Origin: Cacconaster sp045617505
Lineage (GTDB): Bacteria; Bacteroidota; Bacteroidia; Bacteroidales; UBA932
Reading direction: 5' to 3'
DNA: 39,796 bases
NCBI GenBank assembly: GCA_045617505.1
Contig: JAZLIS010000116.1
Span: 1 to 39,796 of the forward strand
How positions within the stretch are numbered: position 1 is the stretch's first letter; each line of letters opens with the position of its first letter. This document shows, piece by piece, positions 7,321 to 15,485 of this stretch. The notes under the pieces were generated by a model. That model was not told the DNA's origin. It searched no databases and saw only the letters and a list, made by a program, of their open reading frames with translations. The position numbers and the translations under genes were made by a program.

Positions 7321-7403
7321 CAGACCAGAAACTAACGGCTTTTTTCCCGTTGATTGTAAGAATAAACAGGCTAACTTATCAACAATATATATATTTAAGA
7401 CTT

Positions 7404-8945
7404 ATGTCAATATTAACCATCATCATTACAGCTCTGCTGTCGGCGACAGCGGCTGTATTAATTTATATTTTTGTCAGGAAAATGGTTCTTGGCAATAAAA
7501 AGGACGAAATTATCCGAAATGCGGAAGCTCAGGGCGAAGCCATCAAGAAAGAGAAAATTTTTCAGGCGAAGGAAAAATTCCTTCAGCTCAAAAGCGAGCA
7601 CGAAGCTTATATCAACGAGCGCAATTCACAGGCCCAGCAGCTTGAGAACAAATTGAAACAGAGGGAACTTTCCCTCAATCAACAGAATGCCGAACTCGGA
7701 CGCAAGCAGAAAGACATAGACGCAATCAAAGAGAACCTGAAAGTCCAGCTTGACATTGTCGGAAAGAAAAGTGAAGAATATGAAAAGCTCCGCGGCAAGG
7801 TTATCGAGAAACTTGAGGAAGTTGCCGGAATGACGGCCGAACAGGCCAGAAACCAGCTTGTTGAGACAATGAAGGCCGAAGCCAGAACTCAGGCTATGTC
7901 CTATATCAATGACGTTATGGATGAAGCCAGACTCAATGCAAACAAAGAAGCAAAACGCATTGTCATCAACACCATTCAGAGGACTGCCGCCGAGACTGCC
8001 ATCGAGAATGCCGTGACAGTATTCAATATTGACAACGATGAAGTCAAAGGCCGAATCATTGGCCGCGAAGGACGTAATATCAGAGCTCTGGAAGCCGCTA
8101 CCGGTGTTGAAATAGTCGTCGATGACACACCGGAGGCAATACTTCTATCCGCTTTCGATCCTATCCGTCGCGAAGTTGCCAGACTTGCTCTCCATCAACT
8201 TGTAACGGATGGACGTATCCATCCTGCAAGAATAGAGGAAGTTGTCGAGAAGGTGAAGAAGCAGCTTGACGAAGAGATTATGGAGACGGGCAAACGTACC
8301 TGCATAGATCTTGGCATCCACGGACTCCACTCAGAACTGGTACGTCTAATCGGTCGTATGAAATACCGCAGTTCGTATGGCCAGAATCTTTTGCAACACT
8401 CCCGTGAGGTGGCGAATATATGTGCTACAATGGCCTCTGAATTGGGTCTTAATGCCAAGGCAGCCAAACGTGCCGGACTTCTGCACGATATCGGAAAGGT
8501 CTGCGAAGAGGATGCGGAACTTCCTCACGCACTGTTGGGAATGAAGGTTGCCGAGCAATACAAGGAGAAACCTGATATATGCAATGCAATCGGTGCCCAC
8601 CACGAAGAGGTGGAGATGCAGTCAATCATCGCGCCTCTTGTACTTGTGGCTGATGCAATTTCCGGAGCACGTCCCGGAGCGCGCAGGGAAGTGATCGAAT
8701 CATACATCAAGAGGCTCAAGGATATGGAAAACATCGCCCTTTCCCATCCCGGCGTGACCAAGACTTATGCTATTCAGGCAGGCCGTGAATTGAGAGTGAT
8801 TGTAGGTGCGGAAGAGGTGACCGACGCCCAGTGCGAAGAACTTTCTGCAGATATTGCAAAGACAATACAGGATGAGATGACTTATCCGGGCCAAGTCAAG
8901 ATAACGGTTATCCGTGAAACCCGAAGCGTGGCTTTCGCGAAATAA
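7404..8945 (+). CDS. rny: Ribonuclease Y
   Basis: Rny is a membrane-tethered endoribonuclease that starts mRNA decay. The 513-residue protein has one N-terminal membrane helix (about 3-24), a long charged coiled coil (30-200), a KH RNA-binding domain with GRIIGREGRN at 216-225, and an HD phosphodiesterase domain with His332, His361 and Asp362 (LLHDIGK). I chose ATG 7404, where the membrane helix begins; the frame stays open upstream to TTG 7317, but that would overlap the RNA hairpin and add an atypical tail. It ends immediately next to the convergent metallo-beta-lactamase gene. Confidence 0.95.
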   Translation: MSILTIIITALLSATAAVLIYIFVRKMVLGNKKDEIIRNAEAQGEAIKKEKIFQAKEKFLQLKSEHEAYINERNSQAQQLENKLKQRELSLNQQNAELGRKQKDIDAIKENLKVQLDIVGKKSEEYEKLRGKVIEKLEEVAGMTAEQARNQLVETMKAEARTQAMSYINDVMDEARLNANKEAKRIVINTIQRTAAETAIENAVTVFNIDNDEVKGRIIGREGRNIRALEAATGVEIVVDDTPEAILLSAFDPIRREVARLALHQLVTDGRIHPARIEEVVEKVKKQLDEEIMETGKRTCIDLGIHGLHSELVRLIGRMKYRSSYGQNLLQHSREVANICATMASELGLNAKAAKRAGLLHDIGKVCEEDAELPHALLGMKVAEQYKEKPDICNAIGAHHEEVEMQSIIAPLVLVADAISGARPGARREVIESYIKRLKDMENIALSHPGVTKTYAIQAGRELRVIVGAEEVTDAQCEELSADIAKTIQDEMTYPGQVKITVIRETRSVAFAK

Positions 8946-9731
8946 TCAGAATTCGAACAGTTCCGAAGATTCACTTCGGGGAAGACAGTGAAGCGATGCT
9001 TGAGAGCCGATGGCCGCGAGTGTCGCTTCCGCTTTTGAAAAAGCGGTTTCAGGGGTGTTGTTGTTGCCGCTCAGATGACAAAGAAAGACATCTTTCAATC
9101 CGGGATGGCTGCACATTCTCAGGAGGTGGCTGTTCTGTTCGTTTGAAAGATGGCCGTTGCCCATCATTATCCTCTCTTTCAACTCCTTGGGATAACCTCC
9201 GGTCATCAGCATATCGATATCATAGTTTGATTCCGCAATCAGATGGTCTGCTATTCCGGCATATCTTACGGCATCCTCGGTGACGGCGCCGAGATCTGTC
9301 ATCACAGTAATCAGGCAACCGTCGAAATCGATATGGTATCCGACAGTTTGGGTGGCATCGTGCGGCACTTCAAAAGGGGTGACCTTAATGCCATCGACAT
9401 CGTTCATCTGATTCTCAATAAGATACCGTTCATTTCCGGCGATTCTGTCTCCGACGCAGAAGTTATGCCGAAGAGCCTTATGCAGTCTGCGTGTGGCATA
9501 AACAGGGACGTTGTACCGCTCGGAGAAGGTGCCGAGGCTCTTTATGTGGTCGAAATGGTCGTGCGTTACAAGAATGGCGGAAATGCTTTCCACCTGGATG
9601 CCGTAATTGAGGAGTCTCTTCTTTATGGATCTGGCACCGATGCCGACGTCTATCAGAATGGATTTCCGTTCATTTCCGAAATAGTAGCAGTTTCCGCTAC
9701 TTCCGCTGGAAAGACTTACGAACCTGACCAT
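8946..9731 (-). CDS. Metallo-beta-lactamase-fold hydrolase, WalJ/YycJ type
   Basis: A 261-residue MBL-fold protein with FVSLSSGSSGNCYYF at the N-terminus and the di-zinc motif THDHFDH (His57, His59, Asp61, His62). The SGSSGN opening and the single small domain match the YycJ/WalJ/VicX group, which includes nucleases acting in DNA repair and cell-wall-linked signalling in Firmicutes; in Bacteroidota the role is less defined. The ATG at 9731 overlaps the mtnA stop as TGATG, which supports it over the GTG one codon upstream. It is the last gene of the PNP-mtnA group. Confidence 0.88.
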   Translation of the reverse strand: MVRFVSLSSGSSGNCYYFGNERKSILIDVGIGARSIKKRLLNYGIQVESISAILVTHDHFDHIKSLGTFSERYNVPVYATRRLHKALRHNFCVGDRIAGNERYLIENQMNDVDGIKVTPFEVPHDATQTVGYHIDFDGCLITVMTDLGAVTEDAVRYAGIADHLIAESNYDIDMLMTGGYPKELKERIMMGNGHLSNEQNSHLLRMCSHPGLKDVFLCHLSGNNNTPETAFSKAEATLAAIGSQASLHCLPRSESSELFEF

Positions 9732-10804
9732 CACTTGAAAAGAGTTTTGAGCCTTCCCGACCGTACTATTCCTTTTTCCGTGATAATACCCTTAATCAGT
9801 TTTGCCGGAGTGATGTCAAATGCGGGATTATAAACCTCTATTCCCTTGGGTGCGACAGTCTTGCTGAAATACATCTCTGTGACTTCGTATGAAGGCCTCT
9901 GCTCAATCACTATCTCATTCCCGGTCGGGCAGTTGAAATCAATGGTGCTGGTGGGTGCGAGGATATAGAAAGGTATCTTGTAATATGACGCCAGCACGGC
10001 AAGCGAACTTGTTCCTATCTTGTTTGCAGTATCCCCGTTTGCCGCAATCCTGTCGGCTCCTGTAAATACGAAATCGATTTTGTGTTCCTGCATCAGTGAG
10101 GCCGTTGCATTGTCACAGAGCAATGTGGCGTCCACTCCGGCTTTCTGCAGTTCGTAGGAAGCGAGCCGGGCACCTTGAAGAAGAGGTCTTGTTTCTCCGA
10201 CATATACTTTCGGGGTAAACCCTTTCTGATGAGCCAGATATATCGGCCCCAGGGCCGTGCCGTATCTTGATGAGGAAAGGTGGCCGGCGTTGCAGTGAGT
10301 CAATACTGCTGAATCCTTTTCAAGGAGCGAGAAGCCGTTTTCGGCAATCTTGAGGCACATTGCGGTATCTTCATCCTTGATTGCGGAGGCCTCCTTCAGA
10401 AGAGCGGACTTGACGCTTCTGATATAATCGGGGCTGTTTCTGTCATATTCTGCAAGGAGCTCGTAAAAACGTCTCTCCATCCTGTCAAGAGCCCACATCA
10501 GGTTTACCGCAGTGGGACGACAGATATAGAGATAACTTTTGATTCTGAGGAATTCCTTTTCAAGCTCTTCAACCTTCCTTGTACGGTACCTGTTTATGCT
10601 TACGGCCAGCCCCATTGCGGCGGCTATGCCTATTGCAGCGGCCCCACGAACTTTGAGAAGGGTAATCGCGTAGAATATCTGTTCTGCACTTGTCAGATGC
10701 AGGAACTTCTCCTGATTGGGGAGGAGAGTCTGATCGAGAATCACAACCTCTCTTCCACTTGGGGCAAGTTCCACTGAATCAAATGGAAAAATATTTTCAA
10801 TCAT
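9731..10804 (-). CDS. mtnA: S-methyl-5-thioribose-1-phosphate isomerase
   Basis: MtnA isomerises methylthioribose-1-phosphate to methylthioribulose-1-phosphate in methionine salvage; members of the family also act on 5-deoxyribose-1-phosphate. The 357-residue protein keeps the catalytic cysteine in LTHCNAGHL (Cys171) and the aspartate in TGADRIAANGD (Asp251), plus KVRGAAAIG and GETRPLLQGARLA. The start at 10804 gives the usual N-terminus; the longer open frame upstream only overlaps PNP. No other methionine-salvage gene is in the window, and its partner here is a purine nucleoside phosphorylase 11 bases upstream, which makes a sugar-1-phosphate. Confidence 0.92.
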   Translation of the reverse strand: MIENIFPFDSVELAPSGREVVILDQTLLPNQEKFLHLTSAEQIFYAITLLKVRGAAAIGIAAAMGLAVSINRYRTRKVEELEKEFLRIKSYLYICRPTAVNLMWALDRMERRFYELLAEYDRNSPDYIRSVKSALLKEASAIKDEDTAMCLKIAENGFSLLEKDSAVLTHCNAGHLSSSRYGTALGPIYLAHQKGFTPKVYVGETRPLLQGARLASYELQKAGVDATLLCDNATASLMQEHKIDFVFTGADRIAANGDTANKIGTSSLAVLASYYKIPFYILAPTSTIDFNCPTGNEIVIEQRPSYEVTEMYFSKTVAPKGIEVYNPAFDITPAKLIKGIITEKGIVRSGRLKTLFK

Positions 10805-10815
10805 TTTCAGGATTC

Positions 10816-11643
10816 TTAGAATGATTCCATAATGCCTTTGAATATAGCGGACATGTTCTCTCCGGCAATGTTGGCCGCCCGGATCACGTCGTCGGCATCG
10901 TTGAGCACCTTGCTGTCGGTAGTGTCGTTGGACATATTGGATATAACTGACATTGCAAACACCCGCATCCCGCAATGCCGTGCCGTAATCACCTCGTGAA
11001 CAGTTGACATCCCCACGGCATCGCCGCCAATCATCCTGAAGAATCTCACTTCAGCGGGAGTTTCGTATGAAGGTCCGGTCCCGGCGACATAAACACCTTT
11101 TCTGAGTTTGATGCCAAGCTTTGAAGCAATCTTTTCCGCCGATGAAATCAATTCCTTGTCATAGGCGCAGGTCATATCGGGGAACCGTTCGCCGAATTCG
11201 GACAAATTTTCTCCTATTAGCGGATTGGGAAGAAAATTGATATGGTCCTCGATAATCATCAGGTCACCGATATTGAAATCCGTGTTGAGCCCACCGGCCG
11301 CATTTGATATGAAAACAGTTTCAACTCCAAGTCTCTTCATTACGCGAACCGGCAGTGTGGCATTCTGCATCGAGTGACCTTCATAATAGTGGAAACGGCC
11401 CTGCATCGCCATCACCGGTTTCCCGGAAAGAGTCCCAAGTATAAGATTGCCTTTGTGGCCCAATGCGGTAGCCTTGCAGAAATTGGGAATGTCGGAGTAG
11501 GGCAGGACAGCTGTCGCCTCAATCTTCTCTCCCAACTGGCCCAGACCGCTTCCGAGAATGATGCCGAATTTCGGCTTTACATAGCCGGGCTGTGATTTGA
11601 TATACTCTGCGGCTTGGTCTATCAAAAGAATTTTCGGGTCCAT
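10816..11643 (-). CDS. Purine nucleoside phosphorylase, trimeric (family 2)
   Basis: PNP splits purine nucleosides with phosphate to free base and (deoxy)ribose-1-phosphate. The 275-residue protein has the phosphate loop ILGSGLGQLG (Ser32), GRFHYYEGH with His85, SNAAGGLN, and GDAVGMSTVHEVITARHC. SNMSND near the C-terminus supplies the Asn that marks 6-oxopurine PNP rather than methylthioadenosine phosphorylase. It leads the group with mtnA and the MBL gene. No strong TAnnTTTG element is seen within 60 bases upstream on the minus strand. Confidence 0.92.
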   Translation of the reverse strand: MDPKILLIDQAAEYIKSQPGYVKPKFGIILGSGLGQLGEKIEATAVLPYSDIPNFCKATALGHKGNLILGTLSGKPVMAMQGRFHYYEGHSMQNATLPVRVMKRLGVETVFISNAAGGLNTDFNIGDLMIIEDHINFLPNPLIGENLSEFGERFPDMTCAYDKELISSAEKIASKLGIKLRKGVYVAGTGPSYETPAEVRFFRMIGGDAVGMSTVHEVITARHCGMRVFAMSVISNMSNDTTDSKVLNDADDVIRAANIAGENMSAIFKGIMESF

Positions 11644-11669
11644 TGCACTCTTGTTTTTTTATTAATGAC

Positions 11670-11677
11670 TAAATTTG
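11670..11677 (+). promoter_or_regulatory. -7 promoter element (TAAATTTG) of the 49-residue gene
   Basis: Exact match to TAnnTTTG, 4 bases before an ATG. A TTG lies 16 bases upstream, shorter than the usual 19-21. It supports expression of the small gene that follows. Confidence 0.5.
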
Positions 11678-11681
11678 CAGT

Positions 11682-11831
11682 ATGAAAAAAATACTTGATT
11701 GGTACAAAGCTCAGTCTGACACTTCAAAAGCCTTCATCTGGCTCTCGTTGATATGTGTCATCGGCATCATTATCCGCTGGGATTACGTTGTGGAAATGGT
11801 TGCAAAAGGTTTCAGTTATTATTCAAAATAG
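11682..11831 (+). CDS. 49-residue single-pass membrane protein, unknown
   Basis: ATG 11682 to TAG 11831 encodes 49 residues. A charged, amphipathic N-terminus (MKKILDWYKAQSDTSK) is followed by one hydrophobic helix (about 17-32, FIWLSLICVIGIIIRW) and a short tail. Support for a real gene: an exact Bacteroidota -7 element 4 bases upstream, a sensible membrane topology, and its place as the only open frame in the 175-base gap between PNP and galM. Its last 13 bases overlap the 3' end of convergent galM. No family is recognised; a small inner-membrane protein of unknown role is all that can be said. Confidence 0.6.
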   Translation: MKKILDWYKAQSDTSKAFIWLSLICVIGIIIRWDYVVEMVAKGFSYYSK

Positions 11832-12847
11832 CTGAAGGCGAACACGATTGTATTTCTGTAGAATTCGTCCTTGGATATCGGCCTGAAAGGGAAATCCGGG
11901 CGGTTCGGCGAATCGGGGAAATACTGGCATTCAAGTGCCACACCGTCATAATCCCTGTAGTTCCTTCCGCTCTTTGATTCCGGACATCCGTCCAGATAGT
12001 TTCCTGTATAGACCTGAATGCCCGGGGCGTCCGTGAATACCTCAAGTCTGCGGCCCGTTGACTGCTCGGAGAGTTCCGCGACTTTCTGCACCATACCTTC
12101 ACTGTAATTGTCAACGACGAAGCAGTGGTCATACCCTTTTCCGATTTTGAGAGGTTCGAAGTCAGCTTTGATATCTTTTCCTATTGCCTTCGGGGAGGTG
12201 AAATCCATCGGAGTCCCGGCAACCGGAGCAGGATCGCCCACCGGAATCAGGGTAGGGTCAGTCTGCAGGAAGTGAGAGGCGTTCAGTTTAAGAATATGGT
12301 CAGTGACGTCACCGGCATTTTCCCCTTTCAGATTGAAATATGCGTGGTTGGTCAGGTTCACTATTGTCCTGCTCTCTGTCGTGGCGGTGAGTGTCAGGGT
12401 GAGCCTGTTGTCGGAACTCCACTGGTACAGTGCTTCGACGTGAAGAGCGCCGGGGTAGGAGGCGTCTCCATCCGGACTGTCAAGAGAGAATCTGACTGCA
12501 TCGTCCAGCTGTTCGGCTTTCCAGAGTCTGTTGGCGAAGGATTCTTCATCAGGGCCTCCGTGAAGGTGGTTCTTGCCGTTGTTCACTGCCAGGGTGTATT
12601 CCTTTCCGTTGAGAGTGAACTTGCCGTCGGCAATCCTGTTTGCATATCTTCCTGGGACTTTGCCCATACAGGGGCCGTCACAGGAGTAAGACGTGGGGGA
12701 CTTGTAACCGAGAGCTACATCGGCAAGATTGCCGTTTCTGTCCGGAACAACGATTGATACAATGCCTGCTCCCAGATTTGAGAGTATCACTTCGGAACCG
12801 GATTCATTTGCAAGACTGAAGAGTCTGATAGCTTCTGTATTTATCAT
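11819..12847 (-). CDS. galM: Aldose 1-epimerase (mutarotase)
   Basis: GalM interconverts alpha and beta anomers of galactose and glucose. The 342-residue protein has the family blocks GRYANRI, NHLHGG (substrate-binding His), TNHAYFNL with the catalytic acid His, GYDHCF, and ALECQYFPD with the catalytic base Glu. There is no signal peptide, so it is cytosolic. It begins 18 bases after the HAD-Nudix gene and is probably co-transcribed with it. Confidence 0.95.
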   Translation of the reverse strand: MINTEAIRLFSLANESGSEVILSNLGAGIVSIVVPDRNGNLADVALGYKSPTSYSCDGPCMGKVPGRYANRIADGKFTLNGKEYTLAVNNGKNHLHGGPDEESFANRLWKAEQLDDAVRFSLDSPDGDASYPGALHVEALYQWSSDNRLTLTLTATTESRTIVNLTNHAYFNLKGENAGDVTDHILKLNASHFLQTDPTLIPVGDPAPVAGTPMDFTSPKAIGKDIKADFEPLKIGKGYDHCFVVDNYSEGMVQKVAELSEQSTGRRLEVFTDAPGIQVYTGNYLDGCPESKSGRNYRDYDGVALECQYFPDSPNRPDFPFRPISKDEFYRNTIVFAFSYFE

Positions 12848-12865
12848 ATTGATGGATTTTGTTGA

Positions 12866-14086
12866 TTATTCTGATACTGGATTTTCTGCGAAATATTTCC
12901 ATAGCGGGGCAGTCATAAGCGCCTGCTTGAGCCTGTCCGCCTTCAACAGCGAATGTACCTCCTTGGGAGAAAGAAGGTGTACCGAGATATCCTCGGTATA
13001 GTCGAGCTTCTGGTCGGAAGCCCTCTCGACGTCACGGGCGATGAAACAGTAGGTCAGGTTGCTGCAGACACTCGGGTTCTGGCAGGTGACCATCTCGAGG
13101 GACCATTTCCCTCCGCAGTAACCGGTCTCCTCCAAAAGTTCCCGTTTTGCGGCCTCAACAGGGGTTTCGCCATTTTCGATGACCCCGGCGCATATTTCAT
13201 ATTCCACGATTCCCAGTCCGTGCCTGTATTGCCGTTCGAATACGAATTCCCCATCCGTCGTTATGGCTATGACATTCACCCAGTCGGAATATTCTATTAC
13301 CCAGTGTTCGGGATTCTCCTGGCCGTCAGGAAGTACGACGTGGTCCTTTCTTGCCGTCAGCCAGGGCCTTTTGACAAGATATTCGCTACCCTTTGTCTTC
13401 CATAATCCGGGTTCGCTGCCTGTCTTCAGGAAGCGGTGTATTGCAGGCGCAAGTTCCTCCATCGAATGGAATACCATATCGGCTCCCTCATCCCAAAGCG
13501 CCGAATCGGGGAGAGTGCCGGTGTTCACAGCAATTACATAACAGCCGGACTGGTGGGCTGACCTCACGCCAAGAGGAGCGTTCTCAACTACAATTGCATC
13601 TTCTGCGGATATTCCGGTTTTCCTGAGTCCTTCCAGATACGGGTCAGGGTAGGGCTTTCCCCGTTCGGTATCATAGGCCGTCACCATCAGTTCATTGTCA
13701 AGCAGTCCGCTGAAACGTTCTTCAATCACCTGTTTTACTAGCCTGTGTCCCGAGCCTGTCACAACGATTGATTTGATACCGAGACCTTTCAGTTGAAGAA
13801 GGACCTCCCTTGCTCCGGGCATGGGCCGCTTGCCGTCAAGCGTGTCGAAGATTTCGGATTTCCTCTTGTATATGCCCTCCCACTCCAGTTTGCGGCCGCT
13901 TTCCCGTTCAATGATGTCGATTGTGTCCTTTCCGGTTCTGCCTTCATTGAGGTAGATGAAGTCAGGCTCAATATGGATGCCGTTTTCCAGTAATGCCGTC
14001 TGCCAGGCGATGATGTGGCTGGGAATCGAATTCAGCAGCACGCCGTCCATATCGAACATAACAAGTTTTTTCATCACTTTCGCCAT
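12866..14086 (-). CDS. HAD-family phosphatase fused to Nudix hydrolase
   Basis: One open frame of about 406 residues joins two enzymes. Residues 8-225 are a HAD phosphatase/phosphomutase of the beta-phosphoglucomutase-like class: FDMDGVLLNS (nucleophile Asp12, acid Asp14), a VVTGSG motif II, GKPYPDPY with the motif III Lys, and VVENAPLG in place of the more usual VEDS. Residues 265-395 are a Nudix domain with a perfect Nudix box, G-x5-E-x7-REL-x-EET-G-Y (301-323), and nearby features like ADP-ribose pyrophosphatases (GLGIVEYEICAG). The fusion could hydrolyse a nucleotide sugar and then act on the released sugar phosphate; the substrate is unknown. Start: ATG 14086 lies 5 bases past a -7 box; ATG 14074, four codons in, is equally possible. 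No frameshift is seen. Confidence 0.85.
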   Translation of the reverse strand: MAKVMKKLVMFDMDGVLLNSIPSHIIAWQTALLENGIHIEPDFIYLNEGRTGKDTIDIIERESGRKLEWEGIYKRKSEIFDTLDGKRPMPGAREVLLQLKGLGIKSIVVTGSGHRLVKQVIEERFSGLLDNELMVTAYDTERGKPYPDPYLEGLRKTGISAEDAIVVENAPLGVRSAHQSGCYVIAVNTGTLPDSALWDEGADMVFHSMEELAPAIHRFLKTGSEPGLWKTKGSEYLVKRPWLTARKDHVVLPDGQENPEHWVIEYSDWVNVIAITTDGEFVFERQYRHGLGIVEYEICAGVIENGETPVEAAKRELLEETGYCGGKWSLEMVTCQNPSVCSNLTYCFIARDVERASDQKLDYTEDISVHLLSPKEVHSLLKADRLKQALMTAPLWKYFAENPVSE

Positions 14087-14091
14087 TTTTA

Positions 14092-14099
14092 CAAATATA
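14092..14099 (-). promoter_or_regulatory. -7 promoter element (TATATTTG) of the HAD-Nudix/galM pair
   Basis: Exact consensus on the minus strand, located directly after the terminator of the upstream gene and 5 bases before ATG 14086. No good -33 TTG is present because that space is occupied by the terminator stem. Confidence 0.55.
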
Positions 14100-14100
14100 C

Positions 14101-14130
14101 AAAAAGGCGGTGACTTTTCCGTCACCGCCT
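14101..14130 (-). terminator. Intrinsic terminator after the TPR gene
   Basis: AGGCGGTGAC (14105-14114) and GTCACCGCCT (14121-14130) form a perfect 10-bp GC-rich stem with a 6-base loop. Read on the minus strand it is followed by TTTTT, the classic Rho-independent form. It ends the gyrA-TPR transcript 24 bases after the TPR stop codon. Confidence 0.9.
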
Positions 14131-14154
14131 AATCTTAATTATCGATTGAAGAAT

Positions 14155-15465
14155 CTATTCTCCCTTGAGAAAATCGTTGAATTTTTTGTAAAGTCCTTCG
14201 TATGAAGCATCCTTGTCCCTGAGACGGAAATAGATGTTCTTCAGGTATTCGGCTACAGCGGCCTTGACTTCAGCATCTTCAGTATTGTTGAAGGTCTTGT
14301 TGAAAGGCTCGATGGCCTTTGCCAGAGTCTCCTCCATCTGATTGTTCAGTTCATTGTATTTTTTATCGTCCAGCTCCTGAGAAGCCTTTTCCTGGATGTC
14401 AACGGCCTGATCATAGAAAAGAACACCTATACCGAAAATCCCGTAGATGTATTTGGGGTCGATTTCGTATGACTTGTTGAAGAACTCGACAGCTTTCTCC
14501 GTGTTGCCCAATTGTTTGTGAACATCACCTTCCACATAGAAGAGGCTGGCGTTGTTAGGCTCGTTGGCCTGTGCCGCATGAATGAATTCGAAGATTTTGT
14601 CAGGGCTTTCCTTTGTCTCGCGGTAGAGGTTGATAAGACCGATGAGGACTCCCTGATTTGAAGGATAAGCCTTGAATCCTTCTTCAAGAGTCTTCTTCCA
14701 GGAGGCTGTATCCTGCTTCTGGCGATAGATGTCGGCAAGGTTGGAAAATACGTTGCCCTCCTGCAGATAACCAAGTTCGACACAACGTCCGAAATTCTTG
14801 ACAGCACTGTCATAGTTCTTGGTAATCATTGACATATAAGCGCTGTAGTATATGCTGAGCGTGTCGATTTTGTTGACGGTTGGATTTTCGAAGGTTGCGG
14901 CACATAGATCGAACAGAGCGCTGGCCCTGTTGAGATCACCGAGCTGATAGAAAGCGAGAGCTTCGGTATTGTACCTGTCGTGAAGAGATTGATAAAGTTC
15001 TGCAATTTTATCTTTCTTGGAGCCCTTCGGATCAACCTTGGTGGCCTCATCAAGAGCCTTCTTTGCATTTCCGAGCAAGTCGCCTTCAGCTGCATGCTTC
15101 TTCACAATCCAGAAGTCAAGCACGCCGTTTGCGTTGTAGAAAAGGTCCTTGTCAGCGTATGAATCCACTGTATATACACCTTCAGTGCATTTCTGCTCAC
15201 GGGAGCCGAGGACTTTCTGGTCGCCCATAAGAGTCTTGACCTGAGCTTGAGTGGAGCCGTTGAAAAGGTTTTCTGTCGGCTGGTCATATGCCTTCAGATA
15301 TTCCTCGGCAAGAGATATCCAGGTAGCCGGCTTGGCGGCTTTCTTGGCATCCTGAGTGGCGGTAACGGCCTTGTTGATTGCCTTCTGAGCCTTGGTCATC
15401 TCCTGAGCGTAAGCCATTGTTACGGTCATTGCCAGAGCGATGGCGAATACTAGAGTCTTTTTCAT
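14155..15465 (-). CDS. Secreted TPR-repeat protein
   Basis: A 436-residue exported protein. Residues 1-20 are a signal peptide ending in AYA-Q with no lipobox, so a soluble periplasmic product is expected. The rest is helical and contains tetratricopeptide units; the clearest run from about 190 to 345, including EKAVEFFNKSYEIDPKY. Such repeats mediate protein-protein contacts. Proteins of this type directly after gyrA are common in Bacteroidota, but no function is established that I know of. The gap to gyrA is 20 bases, so the two share a transcript that ends at the strong terminator just downstream. Confidence 0.85.
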   Translation of the reverse strand: MKKTLVFAIALAMTVTMAYAQEMTKAQKAINKAVTATQDAKKAAKPATWISLAEEYLKAYDQPTENLFNGSTQAQVKTLMGDQKVLGSREQKCTEGVYTVDSYADKDLFYNANGVLDFWIVKKHAAEGDLLGNAKKALDEATKVDPKGSKKDKIAELYQSLHDRYNTEALAFYQLGDLNRASALFDLCAATFENPTVNKIDTLSIYYSAYMSMITKNYDSAVKNFGRCVELGYLQEGNVFSNLADIYRQKQDTASWKKTLEEGFKAYPSNQGVLIGLINLYRETKESPDKIFEFIHAAQANEPNNASLFYVEGDVHKQLGNTEKAVEFFNKSYEIDPKYIYGIFGIGVLFYDQAVDIQEKASQELDDKKYNELNNQMEETLAKAIEPFNKTFNNTEDAEVKAAVAEYLKNIYFRLRDKDASYEGLYKKFNDFLKGE

Positions 15466-15485
15466 TTCTTTGATTTTTTAGTGGT

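Noticed and set aside
10805..10975. N-terminal extension of mtnA overlapping PNP
   Set aside because: The extra 57 residues are Arg/His/Gln-rich out-of-frame translation of PNP; ATG 10804 gives the family N-terminus.
13054..13541. Several plus-strand frames opposite the HAD-Nudix gene, considered as a sign of a frameshift
   Set aside because: The minus-strand frame is continuous with all motifs in order; the others are shadows.
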